DNA from: Pseudomonas sp. GM18
GTDB taxonomy: Bacteria; Pseudomonadota; Gammaproteobacteria; Pseudomonadales; Pseudomonadaceae
Direction: 5' to 3'
Length of the DNA: 64,000 nt
Assembly (NCBI RefSeq): GCF_000282195.1
Contig: NZ_AKJT01000092.1
Location: 1-64,000, forward strand
The notes below the pieces were generated by a model that had not been told where the DNA came from, made no database searches, and saw only the letters and a list, made by a program, of their open reading frames with translations. The position numbers and the translations under genes are program-made. Below, one piece after another: positions 15,957 to 24,242 of this stretch. How positions within the stretch are numbered: the first letter of the stretch is position 1; each line of letters starts with the position of its first letter.

Positions 15957-18725
15957 TCAGTGCGCCTCATCCCAGTTGTTGCCTACGCCCACCTCGACCA
16001 GAAGCGGTACGTCCAGTTGTGCGGCGTTGCTCATGTGCACGCGAATCTCCTCGCGTACCTGGTCGACCAGGTCCTCACGCACCTCGAGCACCAATTCATC
16101 GTGCACCTGCAGGATGACTTTGGCGTCCAGGCCAGACGATGTCAGCCAGTTGTCCACCGCCACCATGGCTTTCTTGATGATGTCCGCCGCGGTGCCTTGC
16201 ATCGGGGCGTTGATCGCCGTGCGCTCGGCAGCTTTGCGCAGGGCCTGGTTTTTCGCGTTGATTTCCGGCAAGTACAGGCGACGACCGAAGATGGTTTCGA
16301 CGAAGCCTTGCTCGGCGGCCTGGGCGCGCGTGCGCTCCATGTATTCCAGCACGCCGGGATAACGGGCGAAATAACGGTCGATGTAGGCCTGGGACTGTTT
16401 GCGGTCAACGCCGATCTGCTTGGCCAGGCCAAACGCACTCATGCCGTAGATCAGGCCGAAGTTGATGGCTTTCGCGCTACGACGCTGATCGTTGGTAACC
16501 GCGCCCAGCTCGACGCCAAACACTTCTGCGGCCGTGGCCCGGTGGACATCGAGGTTGTTGCGGAAGGCATGCAGCAAGCCTTCGTCCTTGGCCAGGTGCG
16601 CCATGATCCGCAGTTCGATTTGCGAGTAGTCCGCGGCCAGCAGCTTGTAGCCTTTCGGCGCGACGAACGCCTGACGAATCCGGCGACCTTCGGCGGTGCG
16701 AATCGGAATGTTCTGCAGGTTCGGGTCGATGGACGACAGACGCCCGGTGGCTGCGACGGCTTGCTGGTAAGACGTATGAATGCGCCCGGTGCGAGCGTTG
16801 ATCTGCTCTGGCAAACGGTCGGTGTAGGTGCTTTTGAGCTTGCTCAGCGAGCGGTACTGCATCAGCACCTTGGGTAGCGGGTAGTCCTGTTCGGCCAGCT
16901 CGGCCAACACGGCTTCGGCAGTCGAAGCCTGACCCTTGGCGGTTTTGCTGAGTACAGGCAAACCGAGCTTTTCGTAGAGGATCACGCCCAGTTGCTTCGG
17001 CGAGCCGAGGTTGAATTCTTCACCTGCAATGGCAAAGGCCTCACGCTCAAGGGCGACCAGTTTCTCGCCCAGCTCGACGCTCTGGATGCCCAGCAGGTTG
17101 GCGTCCACGAGCGCGCCCTGGCGCTCGATACGGGCCAGGACCGGCATCAGCGGCATTTCAATCCCGTTGAGCACTTTGACCAGGCTTGGCGTCGCGGCCA
17201 GTTTTTCCTGCAAGGCCAGATGCAGGCGGAAGGTGACGTCGGCGTCTTCGGCGGCATAGGGGCCTGCCAGTTCAAGGGAAATCTGGTCGAAGGTCAGCTG
17301 TTTGACGCCTTTGCCCGCGATCTCCTGAATGTCGGTCTTGCTTTGGCCCAGGTATTTGAGCGCCAGGCTGTCCATGTCGTGGCGGGTGGCCGTCGAATCC
17401 AGTACGTAAGACTCGAGCATGGTGTCGTAGGCAACACCCTGAACAGTAATCCCGTTGCTCTGATCGCCACCGATGGCGCAATTGGCGAGGATATTGGTGT
17501 CGAACTTGGCGTGCTGGCCGACTTTCAGTTTATTCGGGTTTTCCAGCAGCGGTTTCAACGCCAGCAGCACGGTGTCGCGATCCAGTTGCTCTGGCACGCC
17601 CATGTAGGAATGGGTCAGCGGAATGTAGGCTGCTTCGTTGGGCGCGACAGAAAACGACAGGCCCACCAGTTGCGAGTGTTGGGCATCGCTGCCGTTGTTT
17701 TCGGTGACGAAGGCGATCAGTGGCGCCTTGTCGAGCTTGTCCAGCCAGGCCTCGAAGCGCTTCTGGTCGAGGATGGTTTCGTATTTCGCTTCGGTGGCAC
17801 CCGGCTGCTCCTGGGCGACCTCGACAATGTCCTGACCCGAGCGCTTGGCGTCGCGCTGGTTCTCTTCGAACCAGCTCTTGAACTCCAGCAGGGAATAGAG
17901 CTCGGCAAGCTTGTCGTGATCCGGTGGGCCCATCTGCAGATCGTCGAGGCCGATGTCCAGCGGCACGTCGATCTTGATGGTTGCCAATCGATAAGAAAGA
18001 AAGGCCATTTCCTTATGCTCTTCGAGCTTGGCCGGCAGGGTCTTGGCGCCGCGAATCGGCAGGGTCGGGACGATATCGAGCTGCGCATAAAGCTCGGTCA
18101 GGCCGCCGTTCACGCCAACCAGCAGGCCGGAAGCGGTCTTCGGACCAATACCCGGAACGCCCGGGATGTTGTCGGACGAATCGCCCATCAACGCCAGATA
18201 ATCGATGATCTGCTCGGGAGCGACGCCGAATTTCTCCTTCACGCCTTCCACGTCCAGCGCGCTACCGGTCATCGTATTGACCAAGGTAATGTGCCCGTCG
18301 ACCAGTTGCGCCATGTCCTTGTCGCCGGTGGAAATCACCACCGGGCGGTCGGCGGCCGCGCTGCTGCGGGCCAGGGTGCCGATGACATCGTCCGCTTCGA
18401 CGTTGTCCACGCACAGCAATGGAAAGCCCAAGGCCTTGACGCTGGCGTGCAGCGGTTCGATCTGGACCCGCATATCGTCAGGCATGCTCGGACGGTTGGC
18501 CTTGTATTCGGCGAACATCTCGTCGCGGAATGTCCCGCCCTTGGCGTCGAACACCACGGCGAACGGGCTGTCCGGGTACTGCTTGCGCAGACTCTTGAGC
18601 ATGTTCAATACGCCCTTGACCGCACCGGTCGGCAGGCCTTTGGACGTGGTCAGCGGTGGCAGCGCATGAAAAGCGCGGTACAGGTAAGAAGAACCGTCCA
18701 CCAGGACGAGGGGGGCTTGGCTCAT
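15957..18725 (-). CDS. polA: DNA polymerase I
   Basis: 922 residues: 5'-nuclease domain (about 1-290), 3'-5' exonuclease domain (about 320-515) and family A polymerase domain (about 520-922). It works in Okazaki fragment processing and repair. Polymerase motifs are intact: DYSQIELR (A), RRSAKAINFGLIYG (B) and QVHDELVLEV (C). In the exonuclease domain Exo II (GQHAKFDTNIL) and Exo III (YAAEDADVT) keep their Asp. In Exo I, where E. coli has FDTETDSLD, this protein reads FVTENNGSD, so the first metal-binding Asp (E. coli D355) is Val (V340). Proofreading may be weak. The ATG of MSQAPLVLVDG is chosen; the alternative is a TTG four codons upstream. Confidence 0.95.
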   Translation of the reverse strand: MSQAPLVLVDGSSYLYRAFHALPPLTTSKGLPTGAVKGVLNMLKSLRKQYPDSPFAVVFDAKGGTFRDEMFAEYKANRPSMPDDMRVQIEPLHASVKALGFPLLCVDNVEADDVIGTLARSSAAADRPVVISTGDKDMAQLVDGHITLVNTMTGSALDVEGVKEKFGVAPEQIIDYLALMGDSSDNIPGVPGIGPKTASGLLVGVNGGLTELYAQLDIVPTLPIRGAKTLPAKLEEHKEMAFLSYRLATIKIDVPLDIGLDDLQMGPPDHDKLAELYSLLEFKSWFEENQRDAKRSGQDIVEVAQEQPGATEAKYETILDQKRFEAWLDKLDKAPLIAFVTENNGSDAQHSQLVGLSFSVAPNEAAYIPLTHSYMGVPEQLDRDTVLLALKPLLENPNKLKVGQHAKFDTNILANCAIGGDQSNGITVQGVAYDTMLESYVLDSTATRHDMDSLALKYLGQSKTDIQEIAGKGVKQLTFDQISLELAGPYAAEDADVTFRLHLALQEKLAATPSLVKVLNGIEMPLMPVLARIERQGALVDANLLGIQSVELGEKLVALEREAFAIAGEEFNLGSPKQLGVILYEKLGLPVLSKTAKGQASTAEAVLAELAEQDYPLPKVLMQYRSLSKLKSTYTDRLPEQINARTGRIHTSYQQAVAATGRLSSIDPNLQNIPIRTAEGRRIRQAFVAPKGYKLLAADYSQIELRIMAHLAKDEGLLHAFRNNLDVHRATAAEVFGVELGAVTNDQRRSAKAINFGLIYGMSAFGLAKQIGVDRKQSQAYIDRYFARYPGVLEYMERTRAQAAEQGFVETIFGRRLYLPEINAKNQALRKAAERTAINAPMQGTAADIIKKAMVAVDNWLTSSGLDAKVILQVHDELVLEVREDLVDQVREEIRVHMSNAAQLDVPLLVEVGVGNNWDEAH

Positions 18726-18799
18726 GAGCAGGATCAACCTTTTCGGCGGGTCCGGCGCTAGAATAGCGGGACCGTTGACGACAAAGGGACAAGGTTATC

Positions 18800-19087
18800 A
18801 TGCGCACACTAAATCGCTTGTTGCTGGCTGGCTTCTTTGCAATCACTCCATTGGCAGCGATGGCGGCGGATGATGCGCCATCAGCAGAACCGCAAGTCAC
18901 TATCCGCACGGAAGGCGATAAAACCATTCAGGAATATCGGCAGAACGGCTTTTTGTACGCCATCAAGGTGACGCCAAAGGTCGGCAAACCATATTTTCTG
19001 GTGCGTGCTGACGGCTCGGACGGTAACTTCATTCGCTCGGATCAACCGGATATGCTGATTCCTGCGTGGGAAATCTTTAAGTGGTAA
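18800..19087 (+). CDS. DUF2782 periplasmic protein
   Basis: 95 residues with a signal peptide (about 1-22, ending AAMAA-DD). The mature part matches the DUF2782 family: a basic, aromatic-rich domain with EYRQNGFLYAIKVTPKVGKP and the C-terminal LIPAWEIFKW. Function is unknown. It is divergent from polA (74 bases between starts) and lies 61 bases upstream of thrB on the same strand, so it may share a transcript with it. Confidence 0.82.
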   Translation: MRTLNRLLLAGFFAITPLAAMAADDAPSAEPQVTIRTEGDKTIQEYRQNGFLYAIKVTPKVGKPYFLVRADGSDGNFIRSDQPDMLIPAWEIFKW

Positions 19088-19148
19088 GCGGTTCTTAACT
19101 TTAATCGGCGCTTGCTGTGCAGCGGCGCCCGTACTGGCAGTTTTAACC

Positions 19149-20099
19149 ATGTCTGTGTTCACCCCCCTGGCTCGGCCCGAGCTGGAAACCTTTCTCGCCC
19201 CTTACGGGCTCGGCCGCCTGCTTGATTTCCAGGGGATCGCCGCCGGTAGCGAAAACACCAATTTCTTTATCAGTCTGGAGCAGGGTGAGTTTGTCCTGAC
19301 CCTGGTCGAGCGCGGTCCGGTGCAGGAGATGCCGTTCTTCATCGAACTGCTCGACGTGCTGCACGACGCCAACCTGCCGGTGCCTTATGCCCTGCGCACC
19401 ACCGACGGCGTTGCGTTGCGCGAACTGGCCGGTAAACCTGCGCTGTTGCAGCCACGTCTGGCGGGCAAGCACATCAAGGACGCCAACGCGCAGCATTGCG
19501 CTCAGGTCGGCGAGCTGCTGGCTCACCTGCACCTGGCGACCCAGGCCAACATGATCAAGCGTAAAACCGATCGCGGCCTGGACTGGATGCTGGAAGAGGG
19601 CACGCAGTTCCTCTCGCACCTGAACGCCGAGCAAAGCGATTTGCTGCAACGGGCCCTGGAAGAAATCACCCGGCAAAAGACGAAAATTCTGGCGCTGCCG
19701 CGTGCCAACATCCATGCGGATCTGTTCCGCGACAACGCGATGTTCGAAGGCACGCACCTGACCGGGTTGATCGACTTCTACAACGCCTGTTCAGGGCCGA
19801 TGCTCTATGACGTGGCAATTGCCTTGAACGACTGGTGTTCGGACGAGCAAGGGCAGATCGATGGTGTGCGGGCGCGGGCATTGCTGGGCGCTTATGCCGC
19901 GCTGCGACCGTTCACCGCTGCCGAAGCGGAGCTGTGGCCAACCATGCTGCGCGTGGCGTGCGTGCGGTTCTGGTTGTCGCGGTTGATTGCGGCGGAGTCT
20001 TTCGCCGGGCAGGACGTGTTGATTCACGATCCGATGGAGTTTCAGCTGCGGTTGGCGCAGCGGCAGAAGGTCGACACGCCGTTGCCTTTCGCCCTCTAA
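19149..20099 (+). CDS. thrB: Homoserine kinase (ThrB, APH-fold type)
   Basis: 316 residues of the aminoglycoside phosphotransferase-like homoserine kinase family, not the GHMP type of E. coli. It phosphorylates homoserine on the route to threonine. The kinase core shows the Brenner motif NIHADLFRDN (near residue 185) and the metal-binding GLIDFYNAC (near 205). The N-terminus MSVFTPLARPELETFLAPYGLG is typical. It follows the DUF2782 gene, as in P. aeruginosa. Confidence 0.92.
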   Translation: MSVFTPLARPELETFLAPYGLGRLLDFQGIAAGSENTNFFISLEQGEFVLTLVERGPVQEMPFFIELLDVLHDANLPVPYALRTTDGVALRELAGKPALLQPRLAGKHIKDANAQHCAQVGELLAHLHLATQANMIKRKTDRGLDWMLEEGTQFLSHLNAEQSDLLQRALEEITRQKTKILALPRANIHADLFRDNAMFEGTHLTGLIDFYNACSGPMLYDVAIALNDWCSDEQGQIDGVRARALLGAYAALRPFTAAEAELWPTMLRVACVRFWLSRLIAAESFAGQDVLIHDPMEFQLRLAQRQKVDTPLPFAL

Positions 20100-20100
20100 A

Positions 20101-20185
20101 AGCATCGCGGGCAAGCCCGCTCCCAAAGGGTTCGCGGTGATCCTTGTGGGAGCGGCGGTGCGGCGATCCGACTTGCCCGCGATGG
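20101..20185. repeat. REP element (GCGGGCAAGCCCGCTCCCA type)
   Basis: Just past the thrB stop, ATCGCGGGCAAG...GCTCCCA is answered about 50 bases later by TGGGAGC...CTTGCCCGCGAT. The arms are inverted but imperfect. This is the typical REP palindrome of fluorescent pseudomonads and lies in the convergent thrB-znuA gap. Confidence 0.8.
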
Positions 20186-20205
20186 GCGCGACACCGATGT
20201 TGGAG

Positions 20206-21126
20206 TTACAACGACTCCAGACACCCGGCCAAATCATTCCCCAGCTTTTCCAGCATCTGCTCATACCCCTGAGCGGTCGCTGGCGTGTACCCGCCCAGCG
20301 CATCCAGCTCCGCCAGTTTTACCGGCAGCCCGGCCACCAGGGTCTCTGCCAGGCGTGGGCGCAGCGGAGGTTCGCTGAACACGCAAGTCTTGCCGACTTC
20401 CTGCAACCGCGTACGCATCGCCGCGACGTGCTGGGCACCGGGCTGCACTTCGGCTGCGACACTGAATACGCCGGCGTGTTTGAGGCCGTAGGCGTCTTCG
20501 AAGTAGTCGAACGCTTCGTGGAACACGAAGTAAGGCTTGTTCGCGATCCCTGCCAGGCGAGCCTTCAGGCGTAGGTCCAAGGCATCCAGGCGCTCATCGA
20601 AGGCTTTGAGGTTGCTCTGATAGCGCGCTGCGTTAGCCGGATCAGCTGCACTCAGATCGGCAGCCATTTTGCTGGCGATCACTCGGGCGTTGATCGGTGA
20701 CAACCACAAGTGCGCATCCAGGCTGCCGGGGCGATGATCGTGGTCATGCTCATCGGCTTCTTCGGCGTGGGAGTGGCTGTCTTCGGCGAAACGTCGCAGT
20801 TTCAGGCCAGGCAAATCCTGCACCGCGACGCTGGGCAGCGTACGACCTTTCAGTACGCGAGGCAGGAAACCCTCCATGTCCGGGCCGATCCAGTAAACCA
20901 GGTCCACCGACTGCACCTTCCGTACGTCGGATGGGCGCAAGGCATAGTTATGCGGCGAAGCCCCGGGTGGCAGCAACACCTCCGGAATCGCCACACCCTC
21001 TTGCACCGCAGCAGCAATCAGCTGCAGCGGCTTGATGCTGGTAAGGACTTTGACTTCGGCCTGGGCTGAACCGATCAGCAGAAAACTTGCGACAAATGCG
21101 ACAAAGATAGAAAAAAGTCGGGACAC
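20206..21126 (-). CDS. znuA: Zinc ABC transporter substrate-binding protein ZnuA
   Basis: Periplasmic zinc-binding protein of about 306 residues (cluster 9 SBP). A signal peptide runs to about residue 24 (GSAQA-EV). The zinc site is suggested by SPHNYALRPSD (first His) and HLWLSPINARV, and the middle holds the family's His/Asp-rich loop (HSHAEEADEHDHDH). It delivers Zn to ZnuBC. Two in-frame GTG starts exist: 21135 and 21126. I prefer 21126 (MSRLFSIFVAF), which has GAGTGG upstream and a standard signal peptide. It diverges from zur over a short region with a likely Zur box. Confidence 0.92.
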   Translation of the reverse strand: MSRLFSIFVAFVASFLLIGSAQAEVKVLTSIKPLQLIAAAVQEGVAIPEVLLPPGASPHNYALRPSDVRKVQSVDLVYWIGPDMEGFLPRVLKGRTLPSVAVQDLPGLKLRRFAEDSHSHAEEADEHDHDHRPGSLDAHLWLSPINARVIASKMAADLSAADPANAARYQSNLKAFDERLDALDLRLKARLAGIANKPYFVFHEAFDYFEDAYGLKHAGVFSVAAEVQPGAQHVAAMRTRLQEVGKTCVFSEPPLRPRLAETLVAGLPVKLAELDALGGYTPATAQGYEQMLEKLGNDLAGCLESL

Positions 21127-21153
21127 GATGACCACTCGAAGAGGCGAGAACGG

Positions 21154-21166
21154 GTAACATAATAAC
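21154..21166. promoter_or_regulatory. Putative Zur operator between znuA and zur
   Basis: GTAACATAATAAC (GTTATTATGTTAC on the other strand) resembles the gammaproteobacterial Zur half-sites GTTAT/ATAAC and lies centrally between the divergent znuA and zur starts. It could repress both directions when zinc is plentiful. Confidence 0.6.
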
Positions 21167-21192
21167 GTCTCTCACAACACTCGTCGCCGCTC

Positions 21193-21675
21193 ATGCCGAA
21201 AACACCGATTGCCAGCCGTCCCCACGACCACTCTCATTGCGTCCATAGCGCATTGTCTGAGGCCGATGCCTTGTGCGCACGTCAGGGGCTACGCCTGACC
21301 GCTTTGCGCCGGCGGGTGCTGGAACTGGTATGGCAAAGCCACAAACCGCTGGGTGCCTACGACATTCTGGCGGTGCTCAGCGAGCAGGACGGCCGCCGCG
21401 CTGCGCCGCCGACCGTGTACCGCGCGCTGGATTTCCTCTTGGAAAACGGCCTGGTACACCGCATCTCCTCACTGAACGCCTTCGTCGGCTGCAATCACCC
21501 GGAACACGCTCACCAAGGGCAGTTCCTGATTTGCCGCCAATGCCACGCCGCCATCGAGCTCGAACAGAAGTCCATCAGCGAGGCGATCATCGGCAGCGCC
21601 AAGGACGTCGGATTTATCGTCGAGGCCCAGACCGTTGAAGTCATCGGTCTCTGCTCGGGTTGCCAGGGGGCTTGA
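21193..21675 (+). CDS. zur: Zinc uptake regulator Zur
   Basis: 160-residue Fur-family repressor that senses Zn and shuts off zinc uptake genes. An N-terminal winged helix (about 20-95, with APPTVYRALDFLLENGLVHR) is followed by a dimerisation domain with the structural zinc site CRQC and a C-terminal CSGC. The His-rich start (HDHSHCVHS) is typical of Zur. The stop overlaps the znuC start by one base (TGATG), showing a zur-znuC-znuB operon. Confidence 0.93.
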   Translation: MPKTPIASRPHDHSHCVHSALSEADALCARQGLRLTALRRRVLELVWQSHKPLGAYDILAVLSEQDGRRAAPPTVYRALDFLLENGLVHRISSLNAFVGCNHPEHAHQGQFLICRQCHAAIELEQKSISEAIIGSAKDVGFIVEAQTVEVIGLCSGCQGA

Positions 21676-22460
21676 TGAGCAATGCGCTGATTCGTCTTGA
21701 GCAGGTGGCCGTCACTTTTGCCGGGCAAAACGTGCTGGATAACATCGAACTGAGCGTCGAGCCGGGGCAGATCGTGACCCTGATCGGCCCCAATGGCGCC
21801 GGTAAAACCACGCTGGTGCGCGCGGTGCTCGGTCTGTTGAAGCCGGACAGCGGCAGCGTCTGGCGCAAGCCGAAGTTGCGCGTCGGTTACATGCCGCAAA
21901 AACTCCATGTCGATCCAACCCTGCCGCTGTCGGTGCTGCGTTTCTTGCGTCTGGTCCCTGGCGTGGACCGCGCCCGGGCCTTGGCAGCGCTCAAGGAAGT
22001 CGGCGCCGAGCAGGTGATCGACAGCCCGGTGCAAAGTGTTTCCGGTGGCGAAATGCAGCGGGTGCTGCTGGCGAGGGCATTGCTGCGCGAGCCGGAATTG
22101 CTGGTGCTCGATGAGCCGGTGCAAGGCGTCGACGTGGCCGGTCAAGCCGAGCTCTATAGCCTGATCACACGTCTGCGCGACCGTCATGGTTGCGGCGTAT
22201 TGATGGTCTCTCACGATTTGCATCTGGTGATGAGCACCACCGACCAGGTGGTGTGCCTGAATCGCCACGTCTGCTGCTCCGGGCATCCCGAGCAGGTCAG
22301 CGGCGATCCCGCGTTCGTCGAACTGTTCGGAAAGAACGCACAAAGCCTGGCGATTTATCACCATCATCACGACCACGCTCACGACCTGCATGGCTCGGTG
22401 GTCATCGCGACCCCGTCGGCCCATACCCACGTTCATGGAGATAGCTGCAAGCATGGCTGA
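21675..22460 (+). CDS. znuC: Zinc ABC transporter ATPase ZnuC
   Basis: 261-residue ABC ATPase that powers zinc import through ZnuB. Walker A GPNGAGKTT, signature VSGGEMQRVLLARAL and Walker B LLVLDEPVQGVD are intact. A His-rich C-terminal tail (HHHHDHAHD near residue 232, then HTHVHGDSCKHG) may bind zinc. The start is the ATG of MSNALIRLEQ overlapping the zur stop. It overlaps znuB by 8 bases. Confidence 0.94.
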   Translation: MSNALIRLEQVAVTFAGQNVLDNIELSVEPGQIVTLIGPNGAGKTTLVRAVLGLLKPDSGSVWRKPKLRVGYMPQKLHVDPTLPLSVLRFLRLVPGVDRARALAALKEVGAEQVIDSPVQSVSGGEMQRVLLARALLREPELLVLDEPVQGVDVAGQAELYSLITRLRDRHGCGVLMVSHDLHLVMSTTDQVVCLNRHVCCSGHPEQVSGDPAFVELFGKNAQSLAIYHHHHDHAHDLHGSVVIATPSAHTHVHGDSCKHG

Positions 22461-23241
22461 TTTTCTGCTCTTCGCCCTGCTTGCAGGTCTGGCCCTGGCG
22501 CTGGTCGCGGGCCCGCTGGGTTCGTTCGTGGTCTGGCGGCGCATGGCTTATTTCGGCGACACCCTGTCCCACGCCGCATTGCTTGGCGTGGCGCTGGGCT
22601 TTCTGCTGGATGTCAGCCCGACTGTGGCTGTCACCGTAGGCTGCCTGTTGCTGGCGGTGTTGCTGGTGACGCTGCAACAACGGCAGCCATTGGCCTCCGA
22701 TACGCTGTTGGGGATTCTCGCACCGAGCACGCTCTCTCTGGGCCTGGTGGTACTAAGCTTCATGCATGAAGTGCGGATCGACCTGATGGCCTATCTGTTC
22801 GGCGACCTGTTGGCGATCAGCCCGACCGATCTGGCCTGGATCCTCGGCGGTAGCGCGGCGGTGCTGGCATTGCTTGTCACACTGTGGCGCCCCTTGCTGG
22901 CGATCACCGTGCACGAAGAACTGGCCAGGGTTGAAGGTTTGCCGGTGGCGGCGTTGCGCCTGGTTCTGATGTTGCTGATCGCCGTGGTGATCGCGGTGGC
23001 GATGAAAATCGTCGGCGTGTTGCTGATTACTTCGTTACTGATTATTCCGGCGGCTGCGGCACAGCGTCACGCCCGCTCGCCGGAGCAGATGGCACTGGGC
23101 GCGAGCCTGCTGGGCATGCTCGCGGTGTGTGGCGGGCTGGCGTTGTCCTGGTTCAAGGACACCCCGGCCGGTCCGTCGATTGTGGTGGCGGCCGCTGTGC
23201 TGTTTCTGCTGAGTTTTGTCCTGCCCCGTCGAGGGGTGTAG
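22453..23241 (+). CDS. znuB: Zinc ABC transporter permease ZnuB
   Basis: 262-residue inner-membrane permease of the ABC-3 family with about eight hydrophobic segments. The motif RRMAYFGDTLSHAALLGVALG near residue 30 is characteristic of ZnuB/TroC permeases. It starts at ATG 22453 inside the end of znuC (8-base overlap), so the two are translationally coupled. Confidence 0.93.
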   Translation: MADFLLFALLAGLALALVAGPLGSFVVWRRMAYFGDTLSHAALLGVALGFLLDVSPTVAVTVGCLLLAVLLVTLQQRQPLASDTLLGILAPSTLSLGLVVLSFMHEVRIDLMAYLFGDLLAISPTDLAWILGGSAAVLALLVTLWRPLLAITVHEELARVEGLPVAALRLVLMLLIAVVIAVAMKIVGVLLITSLLIIPAAAAQRHARSPEQMALGASLLGMLAVCGGLALSWFKDTPAGPSIVVAAAVLFLLSFVLPRRGV

Positions 23242-23278
23242 ACTTGCTCGTTTTTTGCGCAAATAGAGAGTCGCAGGA

Positions 23279-23995
23279 ATGAAGCCGTTCGCCTCCCGTT
23301 ATCTGCTCCTTGTCGCATTTTCGCTGCTACTGGGTGCTTGCCAAAGCACGCCACCGGCGGCCACCGAGGCCCCCGATGCGCGGGCCACGGCTATTGCACA
23401 ACTGGAACAAAGCCTGGCCAGCAGCGAGCTGGCCACCGCCGAGGACCAATTAGCGGCCTTGCAGGCCGAGTCGCCTAACGATCAATCCCTTGAGCAATAC
23501 CAGCGGCAATTGGCCGAAGCCTATTTGCTGCGCAGCCAGATCGTGTTGCAAAAAGGTGATGTGAATGCCGCGGCCACTGCCCTCAGCCGTGCCCGGGTGT
23601 TGATGCCCAAGGCCCCGGCGCTGACCGGTGGTGTTAACAATGCGATTGTTTATGCACGCAAGGCTGAACTGGATAAAGCCGAAGCGGCCCTCAAGGCTGC
23701 TGAAGCCAAACCGCAGGCCAAGGTGATCGATCCGACGGCTGAAAGCACCACGGTGGCGTTGAACCTCACCGATATGAGCAAGCTTCGTCGCCAGCTGGAT
23801 GCCATCGCCGCCGATGTGGTGAATTATCAATGCGATGTGAGCATTCAGGCTCCGCGCACCCAGGATTACCCATGGCTGGCCACGTTGCTGACCAAACGGG
23901 TGAAGAAGCTGGATTCGGGGTTTGATCTGAAGCTGGAGAAGCAGATTCTGCGCAATATTCCGGCGCAGATGGTTTTGAGCCCTCGCAAGCCATAA
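23279..23995 (+). CDS. Putative lipoprotein with TPR-like helices
   Basis: 238 residues. A signal peptide ends in the lipobox LLGAC (C21). The central part (about 35-150) is Ala/Leu/Gln-rich and helical with TPR-like spacing (AEAYLLRSQIVLQKGDVNAA). The C-terminal part (about 165-238) is distinct, with one Cys (NYQCDVSI). It lies 37 bases after znuB and before metNIQ, as a hypothetical gene does in P. aeruginosa (PA5502 from memory). Envelope location is likely; the function is unknown. Confidence 0.75.
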   Translation: MKPFASRYLLLVAFSLLLGACQSTPPAATEAPDARATAIAQLEQSLASSELATAEDQLAALQAESPNDQSLEQYQRQLAEAYLLRSQIVLQKGDVNAAATALSRARVLMPKAPALTGGVNNAIVYARKAELDKAEAALKAAEAKPQAKVIDPTAESTTVALNLTDMSKLRRQLDAIAADVVNYQCDVSIQAPRTQDYPWLATLLTKRVKKLDSGFDLKLEKQILRNIPAQMVLSPRKP

Positions 23996-23997
23996 AG

Positions 23998-24062
23998 AAA
24001 AGATCGCAGCCTGCGGCAGCTCCTACAGACCGTGTAGGAGCTGCCGCAGGCTGCGATCTTTT
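23998..24062. repeat. Perfect 30-bp inverted repeat (REP-like, terminator-capable)
   Basis: Arms 23998-24027 and 24033-24062 are perfect complements over 30 bp with a 5-base loop (GACCG). The element begins right after the lipoprotein stop and ends in TTTT, so it can act as a terminator. It is the complete copy of the family seen at 1-26, 36483-36545 and 47287-47361. Confidence 0.85.
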
Positions 24063-24242
24063 GCTTTTCTAGATGCATCAGGCCGCAATTGCCTTGGTCC
24101 CAGGTTCCTACCTTTGATCGCCTTATTGCCAAATCGCTGGTTGAAGGCGAAATAAATGCTAAGAACCTCTATACGGACAGGCTAAAATGCGCGCCCGGCT
24201 AACCGCTGATCCTTTTCTAACGCGCCCCACAAGGTTCGCTAC

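Noticed and set aside
24066..24242. Riboswitch upstream of metN
   Set aside because: No SAM riboswitch elements could be recognised, and pseudomonads usually control metNIQ in other ways.
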